Source: an uncultured Paraprevotella sp. (GTDB lineage: Bacteria; Bacteroidota; Bacteroidia; Bacteroidales; Bacteroidaceae). From it: a stretch of 64,000 bases of DNA. The DNA lies in the NCBI GenBank assembly GCA_900548345.1, contig URKA01000011.1, positions 11,906 through 75,905 on the forward strand, in the 5' to 3' direction. The notes under the pieces were generated by a model that saw only the letters and a list, made by a program, of their open reading frames with translations, searched no databases and was not told the origin of the DNA. A program made the translations under genes and the position numbers. This document shows, in pieces, positions 7,949 to 18,700 of the stretch (position 1 is the first letter of the stretch; every line of letters begins with the position of its first letter).

Positions 7949-10351
7949 ATGATGAATATGAAGAAACTATTGAAACCTGTCGTGTTGTGCTTGTTTTGCT
8001 GGACGTTGTCTCTTGCGTTCGCTCAGAAGCCTGTGTTGTGGTATGACAAGCCGGCCGACGAATGGATGAAATCATTGCCGGTAGGAAACGGTCGCGTGGG
8101 AGCCATGGTTTTCGGCGATGTGGATGAAGAGACTGTGGCATTGAACGAATCGAGTATGTGGGCCGGGGAATATGACCCAAATCAGGAGAAGCCTTTCGGA
8201 CGTGAGCGTCTGGATGCATTGAGAAAATTGTTCTTTGAAGGAAAAATCGAAGAAGGCAACCGGATTGCCGGTGCTGAGTTGGTCGGTACGCCTCATTCCT
8301 TTGGTACCCATCTCCCTATCGGGGACCTGAAGATAAAGTTCGACTATCCGGAAAATGCGGATGTGACGGACTATCGTCGTGAGTTGAATATGGAGAATGC
8401 CGTTGTAACGGTAGATTTCAAGAAAGGAAAGACGGCTTATCACCGTGAATACATTTCTTCCAATCCTCAGGATGCCGTGGTGATGAATTTCACTGCCAAC
8501 AAGAAGGGGGCGGTTTCGTTCGAGATGGGCATGAGCATGATTACGGCGGCAAAAGTGGAGGCCAATGGTGCTGAGCTCGTGTTCAACGGACAGGCTCTTT
8601 TCCCGAACCAGGGAAAAGGTGGCGTGATGTTCCAGGGACGTGTGCGCGTAAAAACAACCGGCGGTACTGTGGAGTCAGACGGTCAGACGGTGCGTGTGAA
8701 GAATGCCGATGCGGCCATGATTGTGGCCGATGTGCGTACGAATTTCAAGAACGACGGTTACAAGGCGTTGTGTGCCGCTACGGTAGATAAGGCGGCTGCA
8801 AAACCGTTTGTCGAGATGAAGAAAGCGCACATCGAAGATTATGCGCCATTGTTCGGCCGTGTGTCTCTGGCATTGGGTGCGGAACGGAAGGACGACCTGC
8901 CCGTTGACCGCCGTTGGCAGTTGTTGCGCGAGGGACAGAAAGATGCCGGCTTGCAGGCACTCTTCTTCCAGTACGGGCGTTATCTGCTGATTGCCTCTTC
9001 GCGTGAAAACTCTCCTTTGCCGGTGGCATTGCAGGGATTCTTCAATGACAACTTAGCATGTAACATGTGCTGGACGAGCGACTACCATCTGGATATCAAT
9101 ACCGAACAGAACTACTGGATTGCCAATGTGGGTAACCTTGCCGAATGTCACACTCCCTTGTTTACATATATTGCCGACCTTGCCCGTCACGGCGCGAAGA
9201 CAGTGAAGACTGTTTACGGCTGTAAGGGATGGACGGCACACACCGTAGCGAATATCTGGGGATTTACCGCTCCTTCCGAAGGTATGGGCTGGGGCTTGTT
9301 CCCTTGTGCCGGTTCATGGATAGCTACACACTTGTGGACACAATACGAGTATACGCTTGACAAAAAGTACCTGGCTGATACTGCCTATCCTTTATTAAAA
9401 GGAAATGCCGAATTCCTGATGGATTTCATGGTAGAAGACCCCAATACGGGCTATATGGTGACTGGACCGTGCGTTTCTCCCGAAAACTCGTTTGGTTATA
9501 AAGGACAGCATTTCGGTGCATCCATGATGCCGACTTGCGACCGTGTATTGTCCTATGAAATCCTGACCGCTACGGCAAAGGCTGCCGATATCTTGGGTGT
9601 GGACAAGGATTTTGCCGACAGCATCCGTGTGGCGCTGGCCAAGTTCCCGCCGATACGTATCAACAAATACGGCGGTATCTGTGAGTGGTATGAAGATTAT
9701 GACGATGTGAACCCGAACCACCGTCACACTTCTCACCTGTTGTCGTTCTATCCTTATAATCAGATTACAATGGAGAAGAATCCGGAACTTTCCGTAGCGG
9801 TAGAGAAGACAATCGACCGTCGTCTGAATGCCGAGGGATGGGAAGATACGGAATGGAGCCGTGCCAATATGATATGCTTCTACGCACGTTTGAAGAATGC
9901 CAAGAAAGCTGAGGAAAGCATCAATATCCTGTTGAGCGACTTCGCCCGTGAGAATTTGCTGAGTATCTCCCCGAAGGGCATTGCCGGTGCGCCGTACGAC
10001 ATTTTCATCTTCGACGGTAATGCTGCCGGAGCCGCAGGTATCGCCGAGATGCTGGTACAGGGACATGAAGGTTATGTGGAATTGTTGCCTTGTCTGCCCG
10101 AAGAATGGAAAGACGGTAGTTTCAGCGGTCTTTGTGTGAAAGGTGGCGCCGAGGTTTCTGCCGAATGGAAGAACGCTTGCATCAAAAAGGCATCTTTGAA
10201 AGCTACTGCCGACGGATTGTTCCGTTTGAAGGTTCCTGCAGACCGTACTTATACCGTACTGCTCAACGGCCGCAAGGCAGTCCAGAACCTGGATGACGCA
10301 CATTGTGTGGTGATGTATTTGAAAAAAGGAGATATAATGGAAATTAAGTAA
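7949..10351 (+). CDS. GH95 alpha-L-fucosidase/alpha-L-galactosidase family enzyme
   Basis: An 800-residue secreted enzyme with a signal peptide (MMNMKKLLKPVVLCLFC... to AFAQ). The N-terminal beta domain carries the family signature LPVGNGRVGAMVFG and LNESSMWAGEYDPNQ. The alpha/alpha-barrel contains Glu512 in GPCVSPENSF, matching the general acid of family GH95, and Asp689 in FDGNAAGAAGIAEML, matching the base-activating Asp. The usual pair of water-holding Asn reads D382-I-N384 in HLDINTEQNYW, so the first is Asp here. GH95 members remove terminal alpha-1,2-linked L-fucose by inversion; some act on alpha-L-galactose. Length is normal for the family. GH92 follows after 8 bp, so the pair forms one transcript. 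Two nearby ATGs (7949, 7952) and a third at 7958 are alternative starts. Confidence 0.88.
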   Translation: MMNMKKLLKPVVLCLFCWTLSLAFAQKPVLWYDKPADEWMKSLPVGNGRVGAMVFGDVDEETVALNESSMWAGEYDPNQEKPFGRERLDALRKLFFEGKIEEGNRIAGAELVGTPHSFGTHLPIGDLKIKFDYPENADVTDYRRELNMENAVVTVDFKKGKTAYHREYISSNPQDAVVMNFTANKKGAVSFEMGMSMITAAKVEANGAELVFNGQALFPNQGKGGVMFQGRVRVKTTGGTVESDGQTVRVKNADAAMIVADVRTNFKNDGYKALCAATVDKAAAKPFVEMKKAHIEDYAPLFGRVSLALGAERKDDLPVDRRWQLLREGQKDAGLQALFFQYGRYLLIASSRENSPLPVALQGFFNDNLACNMCWTSDYHLDINTEQNYWIANVGNLAECHTPLFTYIADLARHGAKTVKTVYGCKGWTAHTVANIWGFTAPSEGMGWGLFPCAGSWIATHLWTQYEYTLDKKYLADTAYPLLKGNAEFLMDFMVEDPNTGYMVTGPCVSPENSFGYKGQHFGASMMPTCDRVLSYEILTATAKAADILGVDKDFADSIRVALAKFPPIRINKYGGICEWYEDYDDVNPNHRHTSHLLSFYPYNQITMEKNPELSVAVEKTIDRRLNAEGWEDTEWSRANMICFYARLKNAKKAEESINILLSDFARENLLSISPKGIAGAPYDIFIFDGNAAGAAGIAEMLVQGHEGYVELLPCLPEEWKDGSFSGLCVKGGAEVSAEWKNACIKKASLKATADGLFRLKVPADRTYTVLLNGRKAVQNLDDAHCVVMYLKKGDIMEIK

Positions 10352-10359
10352 AAATAGCG

Positions 10360-12573
10360 ATGAAAAGGACATTTTTTGCAACTTTAGCCGTTTGTTCACT
10401 GGTTGGTGGACTTCATGCGCAGGATTGCGCACAATATGTGAATCCTTTTATCGGAACCGGTGCGGTGGCGCAGAGTCTGAGCGGGAACAACTATCCCGGT
10501 GCTACAGTTCCTTTCGGATTGGTGCAGCTTTCTCCCGATACGCGTGAGGCGCCGGACTGGGCACAGGCTTCGGGCTATGATTACAACGACCGCACGATTT
10601 TCGGGTTCTCTCATACCCGTTTGAGTGGAACTGGTGCTTCCGATTTGATTGATATCCTGATGTTGCCCATGACAGAGAACCGTCAGGAGTCGAGATTCAG
10701 TCATGACAAGGAGGAAGCCGTACCGGGCTATTACAGTGTGTTGTTGCAGGACGACAGCATCCGCGCGGAACTGACCGCTACGGAGCGCACCGGTGTTCAC
10801 CGTTATACTTATTATGACAAGAGCAAGAACGCAAAGATATTCTTTGACTTGAACCATTCTGCGAACAAGGGCAGTTGGGGACGTCGCATCATTAATTCAC
10901 AGATTCGTGTGGTAAGTCCCACTGTCATTGAAGGATACCGTATCATCACCGGTTGGGCGAAGATGCGTAAGATTTACTTCCATGCAGAGTTCTCCGCTCC
11001 GATTGTTGCTTCCGAGATGAAGAACGGTGACAAGACTTATAAGGATGTGGCTGTGGTGAACGGTACGGACCTGAAGGCCGTGTTCGACTTCGGGCGGCAG
11101 GATGTGGTGGAATGCAAGGTGGCATTGTCGCCTGTTTCCATAGAGAATGCGCGTCAGAACGGACAGGTTGAAGTGGCAGGAAAAGCCTTTGACGACATCA
11201 GGCGCAATGCGTATGCCCAGTGGAACAAGGAGTTGGGCAAGATTAATATCAAAGCCGGTGAGACAGAAAAGGAGATTTTCTATACGGCACTTTACCATTC
11301 CATGATCCAGCCGAATGTCATGTCTGATGTGAATGGCGACTACATGGCGGCAGATTACTCCGTACGACGGGTGAAATCGGGAGAGAAGCATTACACGACC
11401 TTCTCTTTATGGGATACATACCGTGCCGCACATCCCTTGTATACCATTATCGAGCCGGAACGTACGGCAGATTTTGTGAACAGTATGGTCCGTCAGTATG
11501 AGTACTACGGTTATCTGCCCATCTGGCAGTTGTGGGGGCAGGACAATTACTGTATGATTGGCAATCATGCCGTTCCTGTGGTTGTGGATGCTATCCTGAA
11601 AGGAATCCCCGGCATCGACAGGCAGAAGGCTTATGAAGCAGTCAAACAGAGTCTGACAACCTCACACCTCAATTCACCTTTCGAGGTATGGGACCAGTAT
11701 GGTTATATGCCGGAAGACCTTCAGACCCAGTCCGTATCCATCACGTTGGAACAGAGTTTTGACGACTGGTGTGCCGCGCAGTTGGCTGAATCTATGGGCA
11801 AACGGAAGGATTATGAGTTCTTTGCCAAACGTGCGGCAAACTATCGCAACCTGCACAATCCCGACACGCGTTTCTTCCAGCCGAAGAACAGCAAAGGAGA
11901 GTGGATATTGCCTTTCGACCCCTGTAAATACGGTGCCAACGGCGGCTATCCTTTTACAGAGGGCAATGCTTGGCAGTATTATTGGTATGTTCCTCAGAAT
12001 GTGCCCGATCTGATAGCTCTGACAGGAGGTAAGGATGCGTTCTGCAAGAAACTTGATGAGTTCTTCACTTCTTCCGAGACCAGCGGCGAGAAGAACGACA
12101 ATGCGTCTGGATTCGTAGGTCTGTATGCCCATGGCAATGAACCGAGCCATCATGTGGCATATCTTTATGCCATGGCCGGACAGCCGGCAAAGACACAGCA
12201 GCTTGCCGACCACATCAAGCGTACGCTCTACAACACCTCTTCGTCCGGTTATGCCGGAAATGACGATTGCGGTGAGATGTCCGTATGGTATGTTTTCTCG
12301 GCTTTGGGCTTCTATCCTGTGAATCCGGCATCCGGAGAGTATATACTCGGCAGTCCGACGGTGGACAATGCCGTGATAACCCTGCCCGGAGGAAAAGCAT
12401 TCAATATTGTAGCCAAACGTAAGTCTTCCGATGCGATTTATGTGGAGAGCGTGAAACTGAACGGACGCAAGTTGACGGGCTGTGTGCTGCCTCATAAAGA
12501 CATTATGGCGGGCGGAACTTTGGAATTCGTCATGTCGGCGAAACCGAAAGGCAAAACACTTAAACTGAACTAA
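10360..12573 (+). CDS. GH92 alpha-mannosidase
   Basis: A 737-residue secreted enzyme with a signal peptide ending near GGLHAQ. It shows the full set of GH92 signatures: YVNPFIGTG, NYPGATVPFGLVQLSPDT, FGFSHTRLSGTG, WGQDNYCMIGNHAVPVV, FTEGNAWQYYWYVPQNV with Glu534 as likely general acid, GNEPSHHVAYLY, and the GNDDCGEMSVWYVFSALGFYPV region with the acidic cluster at 635-636 that acts as base. Family members are calcium-dependent exo-alpha-mannosidases that invert and usually cut alpha-1,2, 1,3 or 1,4 mannosidic bonds of N-glycans or yeast mannan. With GH95 upstream and GH2 across the regulator, the cluster looks designed for fucose- and mannose-bearing glycans. The linkage specificity cannot be read from sequence. 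Confidence 0.92.
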   Translation: MKRTFFATLAVCSLVGGLHAQDCAQYVNPFIGTGAVAQSLSGNNYPGATVPFGLVQLSPDTREAPDWAQASGYDYNDRTIFGFSHTRLSGTGASDLIDILMLPMTENRQESRFSHDKEEAVPGYYSVLLQDDSIRAELTATERTGVHRYTYYDKSKNAKIFFDLNHSANKGSWGRRIINSQIRVVSPTVIEGYRIITGWAKMRKIYFHAEFSAPIVASEMKNGDKTYKDVAVVNGTDLKAVFDFGRQDVVECKVALSPVSIENARQNGQVEVAGKAFDDIRRNAYAQWNKELGKINIKAGETEKEIFYTALYHSMIQPNVMSDVNGDYMAADYSVRRVKSGEKHYTTFSLWDTYRAAHPLYTIIEPERTADFVNSMVRQYEYYGYLPIWQLWGQDNYCMIGNHAVPVVVDAILKGIPGIDRQKAYEAVKQSLTTSHLNSPFEVWDQYGYMPEDLQTQSVSITLEQSFDDWCAAQLAESMGKRKDYEFFAKRAANYRNLHNPDTRFFQPKNSKGEWILPFDPCKYGANGGYPFTEGNAWQYYWYVPQNVPDLIALTGGKDAFCKKLDEFFTSSETSGEKNDNASGFVGLYAHGNEPSHHVAYLYAMAGQPAKTQQLADHIKRTLYNTSSSGYAGNDDCGEMSVWYVFSALGFYPVNPASGEYILGSPTVDNAVITLPGGKAFNIVAKRKSSDAIYVESVKLNGRKLTGCVLPHKDIMAGGTLEFVMSAKPKGKTLKLN

Positions 12574-12696
12574 ACTGAATTAAACGTGGGGCTTTTAAGT
12601 CGGCTGCCGGGACGCAAGTATTGGATAGGATAGATAAGTTCCTTATGGATATTGGAAGGACGCTGTGCACGGTTTTAGATGGAAAAGGCATTCAAA

Positions 12697-12784
12697 CTAT
12701 AAACAAAAGTTTTGTTTTTAAAAATAAAAGTTTTATTTTCAAAAATAAAATCACTGTTTTCATAAACAAAACTTTTATTTATAG
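12697..12784. repeat. 88-bp AT-rich palindromic element, copy A
   Basis: Four roughly 20-22-bp units built on the theme AAAATAAAAGTTTTATTTT, each itself an imperfect inverted repeat. The whole begins CTATAAACAAAAG and ends CTTTTATTTATAG, so the outer ends also pair. A gap-free 88-bp relative lies at 40587-40674 with about 73 of 88 matches by eye. It may be a structured RNA or DNA element. Confidence 0.8.
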
Positions 12785-13007
12785 AACTAATCAGTTAGAA
12801 CGCAACTTTTCGTCAGTACAATGAATGGAATATAACGGGGTGAGGGGCGTCAAGAGGGTAAATGAGAGTGTCCCGTTTACACCCATAATGGGCGTTTTTT
12901 GCTATTCATAAACGTTGAAAAAACCCGTTTTCATCGTTTTTTGCGTAGATGATTCGTTTGTTGCAATAATGCATCATTTCTTTTATTTTTAGAAGCATCT
13001 ATTAACA

Positions 13008-13015
13008 TACCTTTG
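13008..13015 (+). promoter_or_regulatory. -7 element of the FAS1-SusC-SusD operon
   Basis: TACCTTTG followed by C matches TAnnTTTGC. The predicted start is near 13022, giving a leader of about 100 nt. The -33 region (T-rich, about 12981-12990) has no clean TTTG, consistent with an activator-dependent promoter. Confidence 0.5.
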
Positions 13016-13120
13016 CAGCGCAAACTGTATTTTTGTAGTGTCGGAAGCGTGTGAAGACAAGAGGGACAGACGCTCCGGCCGATGAAAAACAAGAGTACAA
13101 ATATCTAATACCAATAACAA

Positions 13121-15760
13121 ATGCATGCAAAAAGTAGAATTTTGACGTCGGGCGTTTGCTTGTGCCTTATGCTGGGCCTTCCTCTGCTCAATTCGTGCAA
13201 GGACGACTACATGTATGACGACAAGGAACCCGACTGGCTGAACGGAACGCTTTACCAGTATCTTGAGAAGGACGGGAATTACCGTGCATATAAGGCACTG
13301 GTGGATGATTTGGGTTATGCCGACATGTTTGGCCGAACCGGAACCTTGACGATTTTCCCTGCCACGGACGAGGCGTTTGCCCGTTATTTCGCAGCTCAGG
13401 GGAAGACGGGTGATGTGGAACAATTGGTGCACGGATTGCCTGAGGTTTCCAAGAAGTATTTGCTCAACGCCTCGATGCTGACCATGACCTGTCTGGCCCA
13501 TCAGCTGTCCAATGTGGAGTCGAGCGACATCGGCGGTGGTGAGGGTATGGCCTTGCGGCATAATACGGCCCTGACCTATCTGGACAAGGTGCCCTATGTG
13601 GAGGCTGCCAATCTGCCGAAGAACGAGTTCTGGGCCAAGGTTGCCGCGAAAGGCGGAACATATCTGGCCGACAACGGAGTGCGTCCCATGGTGCACTTCA
13701 CTCCGCAGTTTTATGCCAACTCCAATCTCCTTCCCGAAGATTGGGACGTGATTGTCAAGGGTAATGCCAATATGCCCTATGACGGCAGGGGAATGTACAT
13801 CAACAGCAGCCACGTGACTCCGGAGAATGTGGACATGATTTGCGAGAACGGTTACATCCATTCGCCCCAGGACGTGGTGGAACCGCTGGACAACATGGCG
13901 GAGGTCATTGCCCGCGAGCCGGTGATGTCGCGTTTCTCTTCGCTGTTGGACAAGTTCTCCTTTCCTTATTATGATGGAAACATCGACCGTCAGGTACGCA
14001 TCAGTAAGGGCCTGCCCACGGAAACCGACGACAGCCTTGTTTTCATGAAGCGTTATTTCAACCGTATCGACTATTCGTCCGATCCGAACGGAAAGATTGA
14101 CGTGCCGTCTTACGGCATGTTGCTTTACGACCCCGCCGACAACCAATGGGGCGGCAATACGGACATGGGGGCCATCTTCGTGCCCTCCAACGACGCGCTG
14201 GAAGAATACTGGAACTCGCCCGAAGGTGCGTTCCTCCGCGACAACTACGAAAGTCTCGATGCTGTGGCCACGGACGTGATTTCGGCTTTCCTGCAGAATC
14301 ACCAGCGCACGTCGTTCAAGGGCTCCTATCCCCACACGTGGGACATCATGACCGACCCGACAGGTCTGGAGATGGGCGTGAAGAAAGATGACGTGATACG
14401 CACTTACATGGCCAACAACGGCGTGGTATATCTGACGAACCGTGTGTTCGCGCCCGTGGATTACCAAAGTGTCTATGCACCGGTGCTGGTATCGGCACAG
14501 ACGTCGCTCCTGAGTCCCATTATCAAGAACGAGCAGGATGACGACTACAACATGAAGTATCACTTCTACCTGCGTTCCTTGGACAACCGTTACAACCTGT
14601 TGGTGCCCACCGACGAGGCCATGAAATATTACCGCGACCCGCTGAGCTGGTCCATCTATGCCAATACAGGCCGGGGAACGCGCGAAATCTGGTCGTTCCG
14701 CCTGTCCAACGGTATTGTGGTGGCTGATGTATACGCCGCCAACGCCGACGGTACGAAAGGAAACTTCATCCGTACGGAGGAGGACCGCTGGACCATCAAC
14801 AACCGTTTGCAGGACATTCTTGACCTTCACATCGTGGTGGCCGACAGCGAGACCAACCCCTATTCGAACTATATCGACAACGGTTCGCTGGATTTCCTCA
14901 TGACCAAGGGCGGTTCTTTGCTGATGCCGGAAGGCACCGGCGAGGGCGTTACGGTGAAGGCCGGCGGTGAGATTGAGTGCGAATTGGAGCCTGCCCACGT
15001 CGTGATGAACGAGAGTGGCGACCGCAAGGCCTATTACCAGATGGAGAATGGTCATACCTTCTTTATCGACAAGATTCTGCAAGACCCGTTCAAGTCGGTT
15101 TACACCACCATGCAGGAGCAGCCCAAGTTCGGGAAGTTCTTCGCGCTTTTGGTCGGTGACGAGGATGTGATGGCCGATATCCATGCAGACAAGAAGAACC
15201 CGGACATCGTGTCCATCTTCGGCAATCAGGCCGGCGACAAGTCGATAGGTGTGGGCATGACCGTGTCTACGTTCCAGAACTACCGCTATACGGTGCTTGT
15301 TCCTACCGACGAGGCACTGGACGCGGCATTTGCAGCCGACCCCAATCTGATGACCTGGGAGCAAATCAAGCAATGGATTGGCATGCACCCCGGTGATGTC
15401 AACGGTGCTGCCGAGAAGGTGAGATATTTGCTGGAGTTCCTGCACTACCACTTTATCGATGCCATGTTGCCTGTATCTTCAAAGGCTGTGGTGGACGGCG
15501 AATACGAGACGGCCGCACGCCGTGCCGTGGGTGTCGGTTATACGCCCATCCGTGTCACGGGTAGCAACGGACAGCTGACTTTCACCTGCACCGTCAATAA
15601 CCAGAAGGCTAATGTGATTACCGCAGACCCCGCCTGCTACAATCTGCTGACGCGCGACATCATCGCCAACAACAAGACCCTGAATGATGCCACGCAGATT
15701 CTGGCATCGAGCCGTGCCGTCATCCACTTGGTAGACCGTGCGCTGAATTACCACAAATAA
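13121..15760 (+). CDS. Fasciclin (FAS1)-domain surface lipoprotein, large, four domains
   Basis: An 879-residue protein with a lipoprotein signal (LGLPLLNSC, acylated Cys near 26), followed by an acidic KDDYMYDDKE stretch of the kind that sends Bacteroidota lipoproteins to the outer face. At least four FAS1-like repeats can be read from their conserved strands: LTIFPATDEAF near 76-86, AIFVPSNDALEEYW near 350, NLLVPTDEAMKYY near 495, and YTVLVPTDEALDAAF near 725. The paired second motif (VYLTNRVF, IHLVDRAL at the C-terminus) matches the usual VIHVIDxVL end of FAS1 domains. It is the first gene of a seven-gene operon, 17 bp before SusC. FAS1 domains mediate adhesion or binding in other organisms; here a glycan- or protein-binding accessory role to SusC/D is inferred. 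Confidence 0.85.
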   Translation: MHAKSRILTSGVCLCLMLGLPLLNSCKDDYMYDDKEPDWLNGTLYQYLEKDGNYRAYKALVDDLGYADMFGRTGTLTIFPATDEAFARYFAAQGKTGDVEQLVHGLPEVSKKYLLNASMLTMTCLAHQLSNVESSDIGGGEGMALRHNTALTYLDKVPYVEAANLPKNEFWAKVAAKGGTYLADNGVRPMVHFTPQFYANSNLLPEDWDVIVKGNANMPYDGRGMYINSSHVTPENVDMICENGYIHSPQDVVEPLDNMAEVIAREPVMSRFSSLLDKFSFPYYDGNIDRQVRISKGLPTETDDSLVFMKRYFNRIDYSSDPNGKIDVPSYGMLLYDPADNQWGGNTDMGAIFVPSNDALEEYWNSPEGAFLRDNYESLDAVATDVISAFLQNHQRTSFKGSYPHTWDIMTDPTGLEMGVKKDDVIRTYMANNGVVYLTNRVFAPVDYQSVYAPVLVSAQTSLLSPIIKNEQDDDYNMKYHFYLRSLDNRYNLLVPTDEAMKYYRDPLSWSIYANTGRGTREIWSFRLSNGIVVADVYAANADGTKGNFIRTEEDRWTINNRLQDILDLHIVVADSETNPYSNYIDNGSLDFLMTKGGSLLMPEGTGEGVTVKAGGEIECELEPAHVVMNESGDRKAYYQMENGHTFFIDKILQDPFKSVYTTMQEQPKFGKFFALLVGDEDVMADIHADKKNPDIVSIFGNQAGDKSIGVGMTVSTFQNYRYTVLVPTDEALDAAFAADPNLMTWEQIKQWIGMHPGDVNGAAEKVRYLLEFLHYHFIDAMLPVSSKAVVDGEYETAARRAVGVGYTPIRVTGSNGQLTFTCTVNNQKANVITADPACYNLLTRDIIANNKTLNDATQILASSRAVIHLVDRALNYHK

Positions 15761-15777
15761 TAAAAATACAATCAGAT

Positions 15778-18700
15778 ATGAACAAGATAAGATTTATTTT
15801 GCTTCTTGCGGTGCTGTTCTGCACCCGGATGGCGTTCGCCCAAGGCGGTGCCATCGTCACGGGTAAGGTCTTTGCCGACGATGAGCCTGAGGGGTTTATC
15901 GGAGCCACGGTCATAGAGGTGGATAAGAACGGACGTATCTACTCCTCCGCCCTGACGGACTTCAACGGAAACTTCTCCTTGAAGATTAAGAACCCCAACA
16001 ATGAGTTGACCTTCTCTTATGTAGGTTACAAGAAGAAGAGCCTGCCCATCGGCGCACGCCGTAAGTTCGACGTGAAGCTGGACTTGGCCAATGTGATGAA
16101 GGAAGTCATGGTGAAGGCTTCCAAAATGACTGGCGGAAGCGGTGGCTTGTCCATCCCTGAGCGCGAGTTCTCCGGTGCCATGCAGAAATTCGACACCAAG
16201 ATGCTTGAAGGTATGTCGGTAGCCTCTATCGATGATGCCTTGCAGGGACGTATCGCCGGTCTGGACATCGTGGCCAACTCCGGTGACGTGGGTAGCGGTT
16301 CCGTCATGCGTATCCGTGGTGTCACCTCCATCAACGGTAACACCCAACCCCTTATTTTGATGAACGGCGTGCCGTTCGAGAGCAACCTTGACGGCTTCGA
16401 CTTCGCGTCGGCCGACCAGGAGAAGTTCGCACAGCTGTTGAGCATCAGCCCTGATGATATTGCCGAAATCGCCGTGTTGAAGGACGGTGCGGCCTGTGCC
16501 ATCTGGGGTGCACGCGGTGCCAACGGTGTCATCGACATCAAGACCAAGCAAGGTGTGACCGGTCCCACGCGCGTGAACTATACTTACCGCTTCTCAGGCT
16601 ACAAGCAGCCTTCCGGTACGACGCTCCTTACGGGCGACCAGTTCACGTCCATGCTGAAAGAGGCTTATCGCAACCGCAACAACCAACAGTGCGACATCCC
16701 CGAACTGAACTACATGTCGGATTTGTTCCTCACCCGTTACGGTACGGCGCAGGACTATCCCAACTATATCAACAATACCGACTGGGTGGACGCCGTGACG
16801 CAGTTCGGTGTGACCCACGACCACACCCTGGCTATCAGCGGTGGTGGCGACAAGGCCAAGTTCCGCGTTTCGTTGGGCTTCTTCGACCAGACCGGTACGG
16901 TTATCGAGCAGGAACTGAAGCGCTTCTCCAACCGTATGAACTTAGAGTATGCCGTGTCTTCACGCTTGAAGTTCTTCGCCGAGTTTTCCATGACTTATAC
17001 GAACAACGACAAGAACTACCAGGACGACGGTTACGGGCAGGACAACCTGCTGAACATCGCGCGCAAGCGTATGCCGAACATGTCCATCTTCCGCAAGACC
17101 ATCGACGGCGCGGATACCGATGTCTACTTCGGCATGAGCCAGAACTCCGCCCTGATCCAGACTTTCGGCGGTAACCTCCCCGACGGCGGTACGTATGCCA
17201 TGCACCGTAACCCGGTGGCTTATGCCAAGTTGGCTTCCAACAAGCAGAAGAACATGCGTATCATGCCGACGCTGCGCCTGCAGTACGACCTGCTTGATCC
17301 GGCCGGCGACTCCAAGTTGCGCTACTCCGGTTACGTGAAGTTCGACTCTGAGAACAACCGTGACGAGCGTTTCCTTCCGCGCGACCTGACCACCCAGAAC
17401 TGGAACAGTGACGATGTGAACAAGGCCTATTCACGTGAACAGGAGGCTTTGTCCATCTATACCGACCACAATATCACGTGGCAACCCTACATCAACGACA
17501 ACCACTCCGTGACACTCTACGGAGCCTGGCAGATGGACGTGTACCACTCACGCTACCAGGAATTCCAGCGTAGCGGTCTGGCTTCAACGGATGCTACCGA
17601 CGTGGCCAACTTGGGTCGTACCATCAACGGTTTCGCCAGCAGCCGTAGCGAAGGCCGCAACATGGCTGTCCTGTTGCAGGCCCACTACATTGCCCTGAAC
17701 CGTTACATCCTTGATGTGTCTGCCCGTTGGGATGCCAGCTCACGCTTCGGTACGGCCAACCGTTGGGGACTCTTCCCCTCTGTCTCCGGTAAGTGGATTA
17801 TCACCGAGGAGAAGTTCATGGAAAAGACAAAGAGCTGGCTGTCTGAAGCCGCGCTTCGTCTGAGTTGGGGTGTGACGGGTAACAAACCGAGCTATGAATA
17901 CCTTTATTATAGCAAATACTCCAATTATGGTACCGGCTACCTGAGCATGCCGGCCATCAAGCCGGAGAACCTGCAGCTGACCAACCTGAAGTGGGAACGC
18001 ACCTCGGCCTATAACCTGGGTGTTGACCTCAGCCTGTTCGATTACAGATACCACTTGGTAGCCAATGTCTACCACCGCCATACCGAAGACTTGTTGTTTG
18101 AGAATCCTAGTATTCCGTCTTCTACCGGTTTCGGTTCCGTTTCATACCTCAACAGCGGCACGATGGACAACGACGGATGGGAGTTGGAGTTCAGCACCAA
18201 CAACATGGTTAAGAAAGGAGACTGGAGCTTAGACCTCACGTTGAACTTCTCCAATTACCGCAACACCATCAAGGAGATGGACGACCTTGTGCTCAACGCA
18301 TGGAACAAGGACTTCGACCATAACAACGGTTCTTACCTGAAACGTATCCAGATGAACAACTCCATGGGTTCTATCTATGGCTTCCGTTACAAGGGTGTTT
18401 ACCAGTATGATACTTACCAGCCCGACAATCCGTCGGCTACCGCGCCTGTCGTACGCGACGTCAATGGCAATGTCGTGTTCGACTCCCGTGGCAAGACCAT
18501 CCCGATGTATTTCTGCTATGGTCAGGAGAACTACAAGTTCCGCGGCGGTGACGCCATCTACGAGGATATCAACCACGATGGTACCATCGACGAACTGGAT
18601 ATCGTTTACTTAGGTAACTCCAATCCGAAGTTTGACGGAGGTTTCGGTGCTACCTTGCGTTGGAAGCGCTTCACGTTGAATGCCTTCTTCAACTACCGTG

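Larger units (their letters stand above)
12574..13120 (+). other. 547-bp intergenic region between GH92 and the FAS1-SusCD operon
   Basis: No convincing gene. It contains an 88-bp AT-rich palindromic element (12697-12784), a short palindrome CCCATAATGGG followed by a T run (about 12884-12900) that could be a weak terminator, and the promoter of the next operon (-7 at 13008-13015). A 60-codon frame from an ATG at 12645 runs through the repeat and gives a low-complexity Asn/Lys/Phe peptide; I do not regard it as a gene. Confidence 0.6.

Noticed and set aside
12645..12824. 60-codon open frame through the AT-rich 88-bp element
   Set aside because: Low-complexity Asn/Lys/Phe translation. The second copy of the element is closed in the same frame, so the likeness is at DNA level and not protein level.
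12989..15451. Very long minus-strand open frame (820 codons) opposite the first FAS1 gene
   Set aside because: It is rich in His/Val/Arg/Gln with no domain, and lies antisense to a lipoprotein gene with good signal peptide and FAS1 motifs. It reflects codon bias of the coding strand.
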